From the NCBI GenBank assembly GCA_026018925.1, contig JAKSZU010000029.1:13927778-13991777 (forward strand): a stretch of 64,000 bases of DNA, written 5' to 3'. Below the pieces are notes generated by a model. That model searched no databases, was not told the origin of the DNA, and saw only the letters and a list, made by a program, of their open reading frames with translations. Source of the stretch: Tupaia tana. Taxonomy: Eukaryota > Chordata > Mammalia > Scandentia > Tupaiidae. The position numbers and the translations under genes are program-made. Below, one piece after another: positions 1 to 9,602 of this stretch (the first letter of the stretch is position 1; each line of letters starts with the position of its first letter).

Positions 1-172
1 GCTATAGAGCATGTATGCTTACTTAAGAGACACAGTGAGGGAAAATGAGAAATCACTCCACAGAGAGGATAGCCATCCCCATTCTCCTCAGGATTCTGGG
101 CATGTATGCGGGGGCACCCAGTGTGATTTAAAAGCTGCTGGGTCTCAAAATTAAACTACAGGGTTAGCTGCA
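1..172 (-). repeat. tRNA-derived SINE, truncated by window edge
   Basis: The plus strand reads the reverse complement of the SINE body, starting in the tail-proximal GCTATAG motif and running through GAGAAATCAC, the CTCCTCAGGATTCTGGGCATG block and the CTGCTGGGTC block. CpG sites have decayed, so it is an old copy. The tRNA-like head is poorly preserved near 170. Confidence 0.75.
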
Positions 173-321
173 GGATTGTTTTAAAATAGTTTTAAATAGC
201 TGTGTGTGAGAGAGAATTGACTTAATTAGTTTTAAATTGTTTTTAAATTTTGTTTAAATAATTCTTATTTTTTTCTTTTCAAATAATTATTTATTAAATT
301 TATTTATTTATTTTCTTTTAA

Positions 322-442
322 ATTTGACCAGAGAGAAAGAGAGTGAAGGAATGTGAGAAACCAAGCCATTAGGTTCAGAACTCAAACCATGGTTGACCAT
401 GTGGGAGTCCAGCACATTAACTACCACATCACCTGCTGGCCC
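322..442 (-). repeat. Short-form old SINE
   Basis: Reverse-oriented SINE lacking the central body. The sequence goes from the GACCAGAGAGAAAG tail block directly to the tRNA-like head (AACCATGGTTGACCATGTGGGAGTCCAGCAC in reverse sense, ending CTGCTGGCCC). Several other old copies in the window have the same deletion, so it is a subfamily rather than a private loss. Confidence 0.75.
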
Positions 443-816
443 ATTGTTTTAATAATTCTGTTTGAATTAACAAAGATTCTCTGCTTGACCAAAATTTAAT
501 CAGGCTTCTCAAGGTCTGTTTGTTTTCTATGAAATCAAGGTAGGTGGATTTGAGCAAAATCCCCTTTAACCCTAAAGTTACCTAATGTAATTTGCTATCT
601 ACTGACCTCCACCCTGTTACATGGTACTAGGTTCACACTTGACTATTCTATATTCAGAGTTGAGTTCATTCTCTCTCACACACTATCTCATTGTCCTAGT
701 TCCTATACATATCTCCACGGTCTCTATTAAAATATTATTATTTACTGTGCTACCTAAGTAGATATATTACCTAATTTTAATGCTACATTATAATTTTGTA
801 ATTACACATATTTTAA
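443..816. other. AT-rich sequence without recognised gene
   Basis: No coding potential, repeat family or RNA gene is recognised in this AT-rich stretch between two SINEs. Confidence 0.6.
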
Positions 817-1032
817 GGGTGGGCGTGCTCACCAGAGAGAAAGAGACAGAGAGACAGAAAATGAGATATCACCTCCCAGGGGTAATGGTTATGGCACCAT
901 CCCATTTTAGTTCTCCTCTTGGGAATTTGGGCATGTGCTCTGTGTGACTTTCAAGCTGCTAGATCCAGGAGTCAAACCGCAGTGTGCCATATGGAAGTCC
1001 AGCACCTTAACCACTACACCACCTTCTGGTCC
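817..1032 (-). repeat. Old SINE
   Basis: Full-body reverse-oriented copy: GGGCGTGCTCACCAGAGAG, ATCACCTCCCAGGGG, the CTCCTCTTGGGAATTTGGGCATG block, and a degraded head ending in CTTCTGGTCC. Confidence 0.8.
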
Positions 1033-1092
1033 TTGGAATTTAAAACTTTTATCTGTTGCCTAAAGATGGTCTAATTTTGTTATCCTATTTTT

Positions 1093-1415
1093 TGAGGTTT
1101 TTGCCTTAGGTGGGTGTGCTCCCTTGAGAGAGAGAGGAAGACAGAGACTGTGAGAAAGTGAGAAATCACCCAATCTGGAAGATGGCCACACTGCAATCTC
1201 TTTTCTTCCATTTTCCTCCCAGAATCTTGGACACATACAGATGTGTCCAGTGTGATTCTTTTTTCTCCATTCCCCTCTCAAGGTTTTGGACATACACACA
1301 CACACACACACACACACATGCACTGCGTGTGATTTTCAAGCCAGCAGGTCCAGGACTCAAACCAGTTGGCCATGTGGGAATCTAGTGCCTTAATCAGCAT
1401 GGCATCTGCTGGCCC
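1093..1415 (-). repeat. Old SINE with internal duplication and (AC)n
   Basis: Reverse-oriented SINE, longer than its relatives because the block from the TCTCC/TCCATT motif to the GTGTGATT motif is present twice (about 1201-1258 and 1259-1333). The second block holds an (AC)n run at about 1293-1318. The head ends in CTGCTGGCCCC. Confidence 0.8.
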
Positions 1416-1426
1416 CATGTGTAACT

Positions 1427-1678
1427 TTTTTTGTTATTTTTTTTTTTTTTTTTTTTTTTTTTTGCCATAAGGCACATGCACTCACTGGAGAGAAAGAGTA
1501 GCTCTGAAATAGAAAGAGAAATCACCACCACAGGGAATGGTCATGCTGCAGTCCCTTCTCCTCACTTCTTCTATATGAATTTTGGACACACACACACATT
1601 CCTGACTTGAGCTTCAAGCCACTGGGTTGACCAGTGTGGGAGTCCAGTGCCTTATACATTATGCCACCTGCTGGCCCT
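1427..1678 (-). repeat. Old SINE with long T (A-tail) run
   Basis: A T run at about 1436-1463 is the tail of a reverse-oriented SINE. The body and head follow and end in CTGCTGGCCCTG. Confidence 0.85.
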
Positions 1679-1685
1679 GTACTAC

Positions 1686-1706
1686 ATACATATATATATA
1701 TATATT
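1686..1706. repeat. (TA)n simple repeat
   Basis: A short alternating TA tract directly next to the preceding SINE head. Confidence 0.8.
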
Positions 1707-1709
1707 AAT

Positions 1710-2510
1710 ATGAAAAACAAGAAAAGTAATAATAAACAAAGTTACATAAAACTAAAATGATTCTGTCCAACAAATTAAATAAAAACATATTTGAAGAACT
1801 GCATAATGATTGACATGATATGTTATATATTACATAAAAAGTTAATATTCAAAATGAATTAAAAACTTAATGTTCAGAAAACAAATAACTGAGAGGCAAA
1901 AGTGCAAAAGACTTGGATAGAAATTTTTCAGAAGAAAGTATACAAATGGCCAATAGGTATATGAATAAACACTTGACATCACTAATCATTAGGAAAATAA
2001 TGAAAACAATCATGAAATATCACATCATGTCTCATTTTCTTAAAAAAACTTTTAAAATTTATTTTATCTACTTGTTTGTTGTTTTTATTTTCTAGTTTGA
2101 CCAGATAAAGAGAGAAAAAGAAAGTGAGAAAGCAAGGCACCAGTTCCAGGACTCAAGACATAGTCAGCCATGTGGGAGTCCAGTGCCTCAATAATCACAC
2201 CACCTGCCAGCCCCCACCTCACACCTCTTAAGATAGCTATTCTTAAAAATATACAATTCAATAGATACAAGAAGGAAAGAGAACTATTGAACATTGTTGG
2301 TAAAAATATAAATTGGTTAAACACAATGGAAAATAGTTTTCTAAGGTTTTTCACAAAATTAAAAATAGTACTGCCATGTGACATAAGAATTACATAATTG
2401 GTTATGTGTAAAAACTATACTATTAATATATCAAAAATATATTCATGCTTCCACATTCATTGCAAATTTATTCATAATAGTCATGATAAAACATTAACAT
2501 AGCTATTACA
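1710..2510 (+). mobile_element. Ancient L1 3' fragment, split by a SINE
   Basis: Translation around 1913-2030 gives a degenerate match to the L1 ORF2 C-terminal region (FSEESIQMANRYM, then SLIIRKIMKT and MKYHIMSHF in place of MRYHLTPVR). After a SINE at 2092-2213 the match resumes at 2214 with the same downstream L1 sequence (Q-rich stretch, GKNINWLN, then the ORF2 end). Many stops and indels mark it as an old copy. It is not functional. Confidence 0.7.
2092..2213 (-). repeat. Short-form SINE inside L1 fragment
   Basis: Same short subfamily as 322-442: TTGACCAGATAAAGAGAG followed directly by the head region ending CCTGCCAGCCCC. It splits the ancient L1 fragment. Confidence 0.75.
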
Positions 2511-2534
2511 CACAAATGGATAAAACATGTTACA

Positions 2535-2690
2535 GGGACCAGCAAGTGCTGTGGTGTTTGAGGTGCTGGTCCCACATGGTTGATCACAGTTCAAGTCTCA
2601 GACCTGTCAGCTTGCTCCCTCACTTTCCCTCTCTTTATTGCTATCTGTTTCTCTCTAGTGAGCATATGTCCAATAGAAAACTAAATAAAA
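2535..2690 (+). repeat. Short-form SINE, forward
   Basis: Starts GGGACCAGCAAGTGCTGTGG with a tRNA-like head including TTCAAGTC, then jumps to the pyrimidine-rich 3' body (TCTCTCTAGTGAGCATATG) and a poor A tail. The central body is absent. Confidence 0.7.
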
Positions 2691-2720
2691 ATAATGATGA
2701 ATTAAATATTTTTAAGAAAA

Positions 2721-2992
2721 CCTTTTTTTTTTCTTTTTTTGGAGAGGTTTTTGCTATAGGGCACGTGCGCTTGCCAGACAGACAGAGAGAGACAGAGAGA
2801 CAGAAAGCAGGAAATCACCCCCCAGGGGGGATAGCCATGCCAAAATCCTTTCTCCTCCATTCTCCTCTCGGGATCTTGGGCACGCACGCACACGCGCCCG
2901 GCGTGAGTTTAAGCTGCCGGGTCCAGGACTTGAACCGCGGTCTACTACATGGGAGTCCAGCGACATAGCCATTACGCTAACTGCTGGTCCCC
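2721..2992 (-). repeat. Young SINE
   Basis: A nearly consensus reverse copy with intact CpGs (GCACACGCGCCCGGCGTG), a T-run tail on the left and GCTAACTGCTGGTCCCC on the right. Its low divergence marks recent activity of the family. Confidence 0.9.
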
Positions 2993-3029
2993 CTGGAACT
3001 CTGATCTTTTAAACATTAGGCTATGAAGC

Positions 3030-3092
3030 TGGTATGCAGAATTTTATTTTCAAGGCTGGATAATATTCTATTGGATGCATATATAAAAGGTT
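3030..3092 (-). mobile_element. L1 3' fragment
   Basis: GGCTGGATAATATTCTATTGGATGCATAT is the complement of the L1 ORF2-end motif that normally encodes the MEYYSAIKN region. It is short and old. Confidence 0.5.
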
Positions 3093-3096
3093 TTCT

Positions 3097-3357
3097 TGGG
3101 ACCAGCAGTTAGCGTAATGGCTATGTCGCTGAACTCCCATGTAGTCTGCCACGGTTTGCGTCTCGTACTCGGTGGCTTAAACTCAAGCTGGGTGCGTGAG
3201 CGTGCGTGCCCAAGATCCTGAGAGGAGAATGGAGGAGAAAGGATTTTGGCATGGCTATCCCCCCTGGGGGGTGATTTCTTGCTTTCTCTCTCTGTCTCTC
3301 TCTGTCTGGCAAGTGCATACTCCCTATAGCAAAAAACTCTTCAAAAAAAAAAAAAAA
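3097..3357 (+). repeat. Young SINE, forward
   Basis: Starts GGGACCAGCAGTTAGCGTAATGG (A-box-like TAGCGTAATGG) and runs through the body to a 14-base A tail. It is nearly consensus. Confidence 0.9.
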
Positions 3358-3559
3358 TCAGGGTTCCACATAAGTGACCATGATTTGAATCCCATTTTTG
3401 TTGGCTTAAAAAGCACACTACGTATATGTGTGTGCATTCTTGAAATCCTGACAGAATAGAGAAACGGAGAAGGGATTGAAGCATGATGAAGCTCCATTGG
3501 GAAGTGTTTCTCTCTCCCTTAGTCTCTGGTGATCACATGGACCCTAAAATTAACAAAAC

Positions 3560-3735
3560 ATATTACATTATTACAACAACAGGGATGAACTTGGAGGACA
3601 TTATGCTGATTGAAATAACTCAGGTACACAATAACATACACCTCATCATCCTACATGTAAGTAGAGTATTAAAAACTAAAATTCACAGAAGCAGAGAATA
3701 ATATGACAGCTACTACTGTTTGAGGGTAGCCAGGT
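3560..3735 (+). mobile_element. Ancient L1 ORF2 end and 3' UTR
   Basis: Reads ACTTGGAGGACATTATGCTGATTGAAATAACTCAGG (MNLEDIMLIEITQ), the conserved end of L1 ORF2. The CACAGAAGCAGAGAATAATATG segment that follows is typical of old mammalian L1 3' UTRs. Confidence 0.75.
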
Positions 3736-3753
3736 TTTAAAAATGTTGGTCAA

Positions 3754-4273
3754 GAAAGCAGATGATGGTGTAATGGTTAGGTTGCTGGGCTCCCAGGTAG
3801 ACCACAAATTAGTCGTTCACCCAGTGGCTTAAAACTCATGCCAGAACCATGTATGTGTTTGCCCAAAATCCCAAGAGGAGAATAGAGGAGAGGGATTGCA
3901 GTGTGACCATCCTCCTGAGGTTGCTTTCTTGATTTGTGTCTGTCTGTGTCTCTCCAGCAAACATATAAGCCCTATAGAAAAATTCTCTTTTTTTAATTAA
4001 TTAATTTATATATATTCAATCACATTGTTTAGCTTACACAGTGAATATTTCAACATGTGAACATTTCTCCCCAGTCCAGTTGATCAAAATATCTTCAACA
4101 TATAACACCACAACTTCCCATCCTGTCAATGCTCTGCCTCTGTACCCCTCCACCAAATGTCTTTCCCTAGGCCCCACCCCTCCACACACACCATATCTGG
4201 CATTCACACCCATATCTTGTGTTCATATATCTTTTAGCAAAATTCTCTCTAAAAATAAATTAAATTAAAATTG
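3754..4273 (+). repeat. Old SINE split by an L1 3' end
   Basis: A forward SINE starts in CAGATGATGGTGTAATGG and ends at the A-rich tail near 4270. The 13-bp direct repeat AAATGTTGGTCAA at 3741-3753 and 4274-4286 is its target-site duplication (TSD). The body is interrupted by a minus-strand L1 piece at 3989-4238. Confidence 0.8.
3989..4238 (-). mobile_element. Truncated L1 3' UTR nested in SINE
   Basis: About 250 bp of L1 3' UTR in reverse, with T-rich tail on the left. It matches, in reverse, the 3' UTR at 59337-59560 (CCAGATATGGTGTG, GATCAACTGGACTGGGGAGAAATGTTCACAT). A 10-bp TSD, AAAATTCTCT, lies at 3979-3988 and 4239-4248. Confidence 0.85.
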
Positions 4274-4496
4274 AAATGTTGGTCAAAAAACATTGCATTT
4301 CAGTTAGACAAGAGGAATAAGTTCAAATGTTCTAATGTACATCGTATCAGTGTAATTAATTACATTATATTGTATACCTGAATAATTCTCTGAAATAGAT
4401 ATTGTGATCTCACCTCAGAAACAAGTTGTGAGGTAACATGTATGTTGATTTTACTTAATTATTTTATATAATTTTATTTATTACTATGATTTATTA

Positions 4497-4615
4497 ATTT
4501 TGACCAAATTGAAAGAGGGAAATTGAGAAAGCAAGCTGCCAAGTCTGGAACTTAAACTGCAGTCAGCCATGTGGAAGTACAACAACTTCACCACCACACC
4601 ACCTGCCAACCCTAG
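4497..4615 (-). repeat. Short-form old SINE
   Basis: Same central-deletion subfamily as 322-442, ending CCTGCCAACCCT. Confidence 0.7.
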
Positions 4616-4755
4616 TAATAATGCTAAATGGCTCAATTAAGCCATCACTCAAAGTTTACATCAGTTAAAATATCTTTCTGCATTTCGTATTTTTAAAAAA
4701 TCAAAAAATAGAAGTACAAAAATAAATGAACAAACAAGTCATGAAAAATCTTTAA

Positions 4756-5477
4756 GAGAGAAGAAGGTTCCACATAGCTCCAGCCAAGTAGATATTTCAG
4801 GGAATGAAGATTTTCTACTGATAATTCAGCCTCCAGCAAACGAGCTAGTGGTAGGGAGCCCCCCTGTACCCCAGCCTTCTATCTCTGTTTCTGTGTCTTT
4901 TTTCTGTCTCTCCCTGCTTCTGTTTCCCTTTTTTGGTAACTTTTCCTTTTTACACTTTTTTTAAAAGGCAAAGTTTTTCTCTTGCTCCCAGCTCCACTTT
5001 TTATCTTGTTAATTATCGCTCTGGTCCTCCCACCCAGGCAGAAGAGGCTGGGCCTTCAGAAGAAGGTTCCACATGACTCCAGCGAAGTAGATATTTCACG
5101 TGGTGCTTGTGCACCACACGGTTTCCTATTTTGTGATTTTTTTTTTAAAAAGAACAGTAATTAAAATTTTTTATTTTTTTATTTTTTTGTCTTTTCTTTC
5201 TCTTTTTGTTGTTGTTTCTCTCTCTCTTTTTCATTTTCTTTTTTCCTTTTCTCTCTACCCTCTAATATCCATTCAATGTGTTTTTAGACAGATCTAAGAG
5301 CACTGTAGATAAACATCCAAATACTAATAGGGTTAAAATATTCCCCAATATCTACTAAATCTGCTGCACCAGTGATCACAACAGAATGGCAAAGAGATTA
5401 TAGATCATCTCTGTCTGCTTGCTTCTGAACATTCAGGCTGAACTTCAAGAATTTGAAAGAAACACACCATCCATCAG
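4756..5477 (+). promoter_or_regulatory. 5' UTR of HAL1-like element 1
   Basis: Contains two copies, about 299 bp apart, of a GAAGGTTCCACAT / AGTAGATATTTCA unit, with a pyrimidine- and T-rich stretch between them. A tandem promoter monomer is the likely explanation by analogy with other mammalian L1s. Confidence 0.6.
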
Positions 5478-6479
5478 ATGACAAGAAATCACCACCAGAT
5501 TACAAGAAATATGGGAAAACAAGAAAATACCTCTCCTCCAAGGGAAAAGAATAACTCTTCTTCATCCACAAGCAGTTCGGTGAAAATCATGGAAATGTCT
5601 GATAAGGAATTTAGATCATTCATAATGTCGAAGCTAACAGAGATGGAAGAGAAGAGAGATAATGAACTGCTAAAGAGAAAGGAGAAAGAAGTTGACGAGT
5701 TTCAGGAGATGAGGAAATTCTTGCAAGATCTAAAAGAGGAATTACACCCTTTGCAAAAGATTCGAACGTAACTGCTAGAGATGAAGTCTATAATACAAAA
5801 AGTCAAAATCTCCCTTGAAAGTATTAAAAGCAGACTAGATCATACAGAAAATAGAATCTCAGATTTAGAAGAGAAAATGTCTTGCCTAGAAAAATCCACC
5901 ATGAAGACTGAGAAAATGGCCCCAAAATTTGAGAATGATATGCAAGAATTACTGGATACCATCAAACGTCCAAATATCCGGATAATTGGCATTCCATAAG
6001 GTGAAGAGACCCATAAGGGCATTGATAATCTATTCCATGAAATCCTGCAAGAAAACTTTCCAAACCTAGAGAGGCATTCGAAGATCCAGTCCCAGGAAAT
6101 ACAAAGGACCCCAAATAGAATCAACCCAAGAAGATCTTCTCCAAGACACATTATAGCCAGGTTGACCAAAACCACAGACAAAGACAAGATACTAAGATTG
6201 GCAAGAGAAAAACAACAAGTTACCTACAAAGGACATCCCATCAGGCTAACAGCAGATCTCTCATCAGAAACAATGTGAGTGAGGAGAGAATGGGAAAATA
6301 TATTCAAAGCGTTAAGAGAGAAGCAATTTCAGCCAAGAATACTGTACCCGGCAAGATCATCTTTCAGGTGGGAAGAAAAGACTAGAACTTTCTCAGATAA
6401 ACAAAACCTGAAAGAATTTACCAGCACCAGACCAGATCTCCAAGAAGTTCTCAAGGATGTGCTGTATCAGGAAAATTAA
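5478..6479 (+). pseudogene. L1-type ORF1 (RNA-binding chaperone) of HAL1-like element 1
   Basis: The frame starts MTRNHHQITRNMGK and continues in one register to DVLYQEN. ORF1p of the L1 family is a trimeric RNA-binding protein with a coiled coil, an RRM-like domain and a C-terminal domain. Visible here are a charged coiled-coil region (MSDKEFRSFIMSKLTEMEEKRDNE onward), the RRM-type segment around RPNIRIIGIP, and the C-terminal block REKQFQPRILYPARSSF. Three in-frame stops break it: TAA 5769-5771, TAA 5997-5999 and TGA 6276-6278. There is no net frameshift. Sequence around the first stop (KRKEKEVDEFQ) differs from L1-B and looks specific to the HAL1-like family, because a related stretch (AKGADEFQE-type) occurs in element 2. 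Confidence 0.9.
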
Positions 6480-7495
6480 ATACAGACACACGGAAATAAG
6501 AGGTCAAAAACTAAGAAAGTGGCCAACTTAATCATAGGGACAAGTCTGGAGTTGAATATTATATACCAGAATTTAATCAGGAAAATTGAACCAGAACAGA
6601 AGATAAAAGTACATCAGACTGATAGGTTCATGCACCTACCATTTGAACAGAATCCTAACCTGTTTCCTGGCTTTAAGCAAAGTTCCTTGGAGTTTCTTTG
6701 ATTTAAGTCAAAACTTGTTTTCTTAGTAATAATGAGTGAACTCACCATTGAAAATAGTTAGATTATGTAGGAAATTGTGTGATCAATGCAATGTGGGTGG
6801 GAAGGGAATGGAGGACAATTGTGGACACAGACGGTGGTGTGAGAGGAGGGTGGGAAGGGACAGAGGGTCAGAAAGAGGGGTGGAAATAATTCTAGGAACT
6901 AGAAATGGAAAATTTTTTAAAATGTGCATAATTGAGTCACTATGCAGTGTGTACTGATGGGAGATCGCATTTTGTGTGCTGTTATGATGCTTAGGGAAGG
7001 AATGTAAATTGAGTTACAAAAAAAAGTTTCAGGAAAAAAATATATATCTATTCAGTGACTGCAGTAGGATATGTAGCCCCAGCTAGGTGCTACTTTATAG
7101 GATACATAAAGTTAGACTTGTGTTCATGGAAATGTGTGTGTCATCTGTGTTTGCTATGAGGGTATTTGGATTGATTAGGGTCTTTGGTGATTCAATAAAA
7201 TGTGGGGGGAAAACAGTATAGAAAGCAAACATAGATACCAGAGACAGTGTGGGAGGAGAATGGGAGATGGCAGAGGGTACGAGATAGGGAATCAAGGATG
7301 GGGGGAAAAAGCAAAACATACAGAAAACAAGAAATGGGAGATCATTTGCTGACAAAAACATGTTTGTTGATGTGCTTGATTGAGACAATATACAGTGTAC
7401 CCTGGATGGAAAATCTCATTTTGTATGCTGTAATGATGTACAGTGAATGAATGCAAATAAATAAATTGAAAGAAAAAAAGAAAAAAAATCTTTAA

Positions 7496-7904
7496 AAATG
7501 TTTTTTATAAAGACTGGTAAGAGAAAAAAATGTAACAGATAAATGTTGGGTCAAGAATAGAGTTATTTTTAGTTATTACATATTAAATCATGTCATGAGT
7601 ACTTGACACCTGAACTATCAGTGGATAGAGCAGAGAATATAATTTTTAGGGGAATGTGGATTAATTTTATGGAACATTGGAATTTAAAAATAATCTAATC
7701 TTTTCTGGAAAGTATCCTACTTGTTTGTCAGTTATAAGGCTCATTTGTGCCATGATGGTGTTGCAGACCTGAGAGTGATATTGGACATAGTAGTGAAATG
7801 CCTTCTGTACACTAGTGAGGAAGCCACCAATGACTGACATTATTCATTCCCCTTCTTTTTAAAGTATCATACAGAATTAGGTAATTGTGGATTTATTTAT
7901 TTAT
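7496..7904. other. Unique sequence, nothing recognised
   Basis: No open frame of note, repeat or RNA gene is seen in this 400-bp stretch. Confidence 0.6.
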
Positions 7905-8151
7905 TTTTTATTTAGAGAGATGTTTTTGCTATAGGACACATGTGATTGCCAGAGAGAGAGAAAAAAAGTGAAAAATCACCCCCTAAGGAGAATGGTTACA
8001 CCACAATTTCTTCTCCATTTTCTTTCATTTCAGGATTTTTGGCATGCATGCACAAGTGCTCAGCATGAGTTTTACACTCCAGGGTCCAGGGGTCAAACCA
8101 TAGTCCATAATGTGGGAGTCCAGTTTGTTAACTACTATGCCACCTGCTACT
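7905..8151 (-). repeat. Old SINE
   Basis: Reverse copy: TTTTTGCTATAGGACACATG, GAAAAATCACCCCC, and a degraded head near CACCTGCTAC. Confidence 0.8.
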
Positions 8152-8726
8152 CTAACTTTTTTATATTTTAACACCATTTTTAAAAGTCTAAATTATAAGA
8201 GCAGTTGTGTGATACAGATACTTTGGCTTCTCTTAGTCACAAAATTACAAAACTTGTTGTGTGAGAATAGGATGGTCCCCAAAGCCTTACCTGACCATTA
8301 TGAAATCATAAAGTCTGGGGGAGAAAAACAGTGCAAAACATGTTTTTCCCAAATTGTTTTTCACTAAAATGGAAGGTGACAGGTGCAGAGCCCCAGGGCA
8401 GAGAAATCCCCAGAGCCCCGGGGTGGGACTTAAGTGAAACAATAAAAAGACAGGGAAACCAGAGCTGTTCAAATAAAGCACAAGGCTCAGCATCGTGGCT
8501 TCTGTAGAAATGCCTTTTTAAAAGTTCTAGTTATGTCCCTGTCTGTCATGCCAGTCTTGAACACATTTGTAGAGGTTGAGGAAAAACTGTAGAAGTGAGA
8601 ATCCTCTGTGCCCTCCACAGAGTTGACTCTCCCGGCAGAGGACTGAGCCTGCAGACACAATCCAGTTCCATCTCCTCCTCTACTCTCACACATAGGGCTT
8701 TTTATCTGTATTGGGCCAGCTCAGAC
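8152..8726. other. Unique sequence upstream of V2R-like exon
   Basis: No repeat is recognised. There is a short GC-richer patch at about 8375-8425. No gene can be assigned. Confidence 0.5.
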
Positions 8727-8947
8727 ATGTCATTACCTTTGATTAGTGTCATGCTACTTATGCAGCCTTTACAAATGGCATGTGAGATGAAAAATTTTAC
8801 CTGTTCTGGATACTGTAATCCAAGTGTCTACAAGGATGGGGACCTGGTACTGGGTGGATTTTTCCCTCTTATCATCATGGAAGAGAACTAAACTGTAAGC
8901 CAACTACATTTTCTGATGAAGCCACCTCAAGAAGTGTCAACACCTAT
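8727..8947 (+). pseudogene. V2R-type (family C GPCR) vomeronasal receptor, first-exon relic
   Basis: An ATG at 8727 opens a hydrophobic, signal-peptide-like start (MSLPLISVMLLMQPLQMAC). The segment CNPSVYKDGDLVLGGFFPL follows, which is the hallmark beginning of the ligand-binding Venus-flytrap domain in V2R and other family C receptors (GD(L/V)(V/I)(L/I)GGFFPL). A TAA at 8889-8891 interrupts the frame, but the same frame then continues about 19 codons to a strong splice donor, GTAAGT, at 8948-8953, where the first exon of such genes would end. No further exon is recognised downstream. T1R taste receptors and the calcium-sensing receptor share this motif less closely, so a V2R is favoured. Recognition is by motif only. 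Confidence 0.6.
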
Positions 8948-8953
8948 GTAAGT
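8948..8953 (+). promoter_or_regulatory. Splice donor after V2R-like exon
   Basis: GTAAGT, a consensus 5' splice site, in the position expected for the end of the signal-peptide exon of a V2R-type gene. Confidence 0.5.
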
Positions 8954-9439
8954 TGTTGGTTATATGTATGTGTAAATGTGTTTATATATGTGTAATAATG
9001 TAGTTAGCATATATGTTTGTGTGATTAATCCCATTGAGAATAATCAAGTGGGCACAGAAATGAGAGAAGAGCACAGTTGTGAACTCAGGGTGCCTTGTTA
9101 TGCTTATATCATCTTTCTTCTTCTCATTTTTAGTGTTTCTTCATTTCTTTCAAGACAGAAGAGAGAATTAATATAGCTTGTTGTCCACTCCATCAGCACT
9201 ATCTTTATATTTAGTGGGAGGCTCAGAATGAGTGAGATTGTTGGTACCTTTGCACTTTTCATACCAAAACTCATGTAGTGAGGCCTGCATGCATATTGTG
9301 ACACTGAGCTCCTGACATGAAGTTAATGTTACAATCAAGGTGCTGACTCTGAGTGCTTGCTGCTGACTGCGGAATGGTAAAAGTATGCTGTGTAGAGAAG
9401 CTATAGGTATCTGAAGGCTGCCACCATATACAAACCAGT
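8954..9439. other. Unique sequence, possible first intron of V2R relic
   Basis: No exon or repeat is recognised. Confidence 0.4.
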
Positions 9440-9602
9440 GATGATATCCACACCCCAATTTCTGCTCTATTCTCCTCTCAGGATTTTGGGCATGCATGCA
9501 CAAGTTTCTGTCATAATTTTCAAGATTCCAGGCCCAAGCCATGTACTGTGGTCAGCCATGTGAGAATCCAGTACCTTAACCACCATGCCACCTCCTGGTC
9601 CC
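9440..9602 (-). repeat. Old SINE, 3' part missing
   Basis: The reverse copy begins in mid-body (CTCCTCTCAGGATTTTGGGCATGCATG) and runs to the head, ending CCTCCTGGTCCC. Confidence 0.75.

Larger units (their letters stand above)
4756..7483 (+). mobile_element. HAL1-like element 1 (L1 with ORF1, no ORF2)
   Basis: A retrotransposon of about 2.7 kb flanked by a TSD, AAAAATCTTTAA, at 4744-4755 and 7484-7495. Order: a 5' UTR with two related units (GAAGGTTCCACAT...AGTAGATATTTCA at about 4760 and 5059), ORF1 (5478-6479), about 250 bp that begins with the first codons of ORF2 (ATGGCCAACTTAATC at 6519), then a 3' UTR. No endonuclease or reverse-transcriptase sequence is present. The element at 57073-60604 has the same junctions, so this is a family architecture of the half-L1 (HAL1) kind and not a one-off deletion. 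It would depend on L1 proteins for mobility. The 3' UTR segment occurs twice (6736-7020 and about 7045-7480). Confidence 0.85.

Noticed and set aside
3097-3170. tRNA gene candidates at SINE heads
   Set aside because: Each A/B-box-like head is joined to the SINE body and A tail, lacks a foldable mature tRNA end, and recurs about 40 times.
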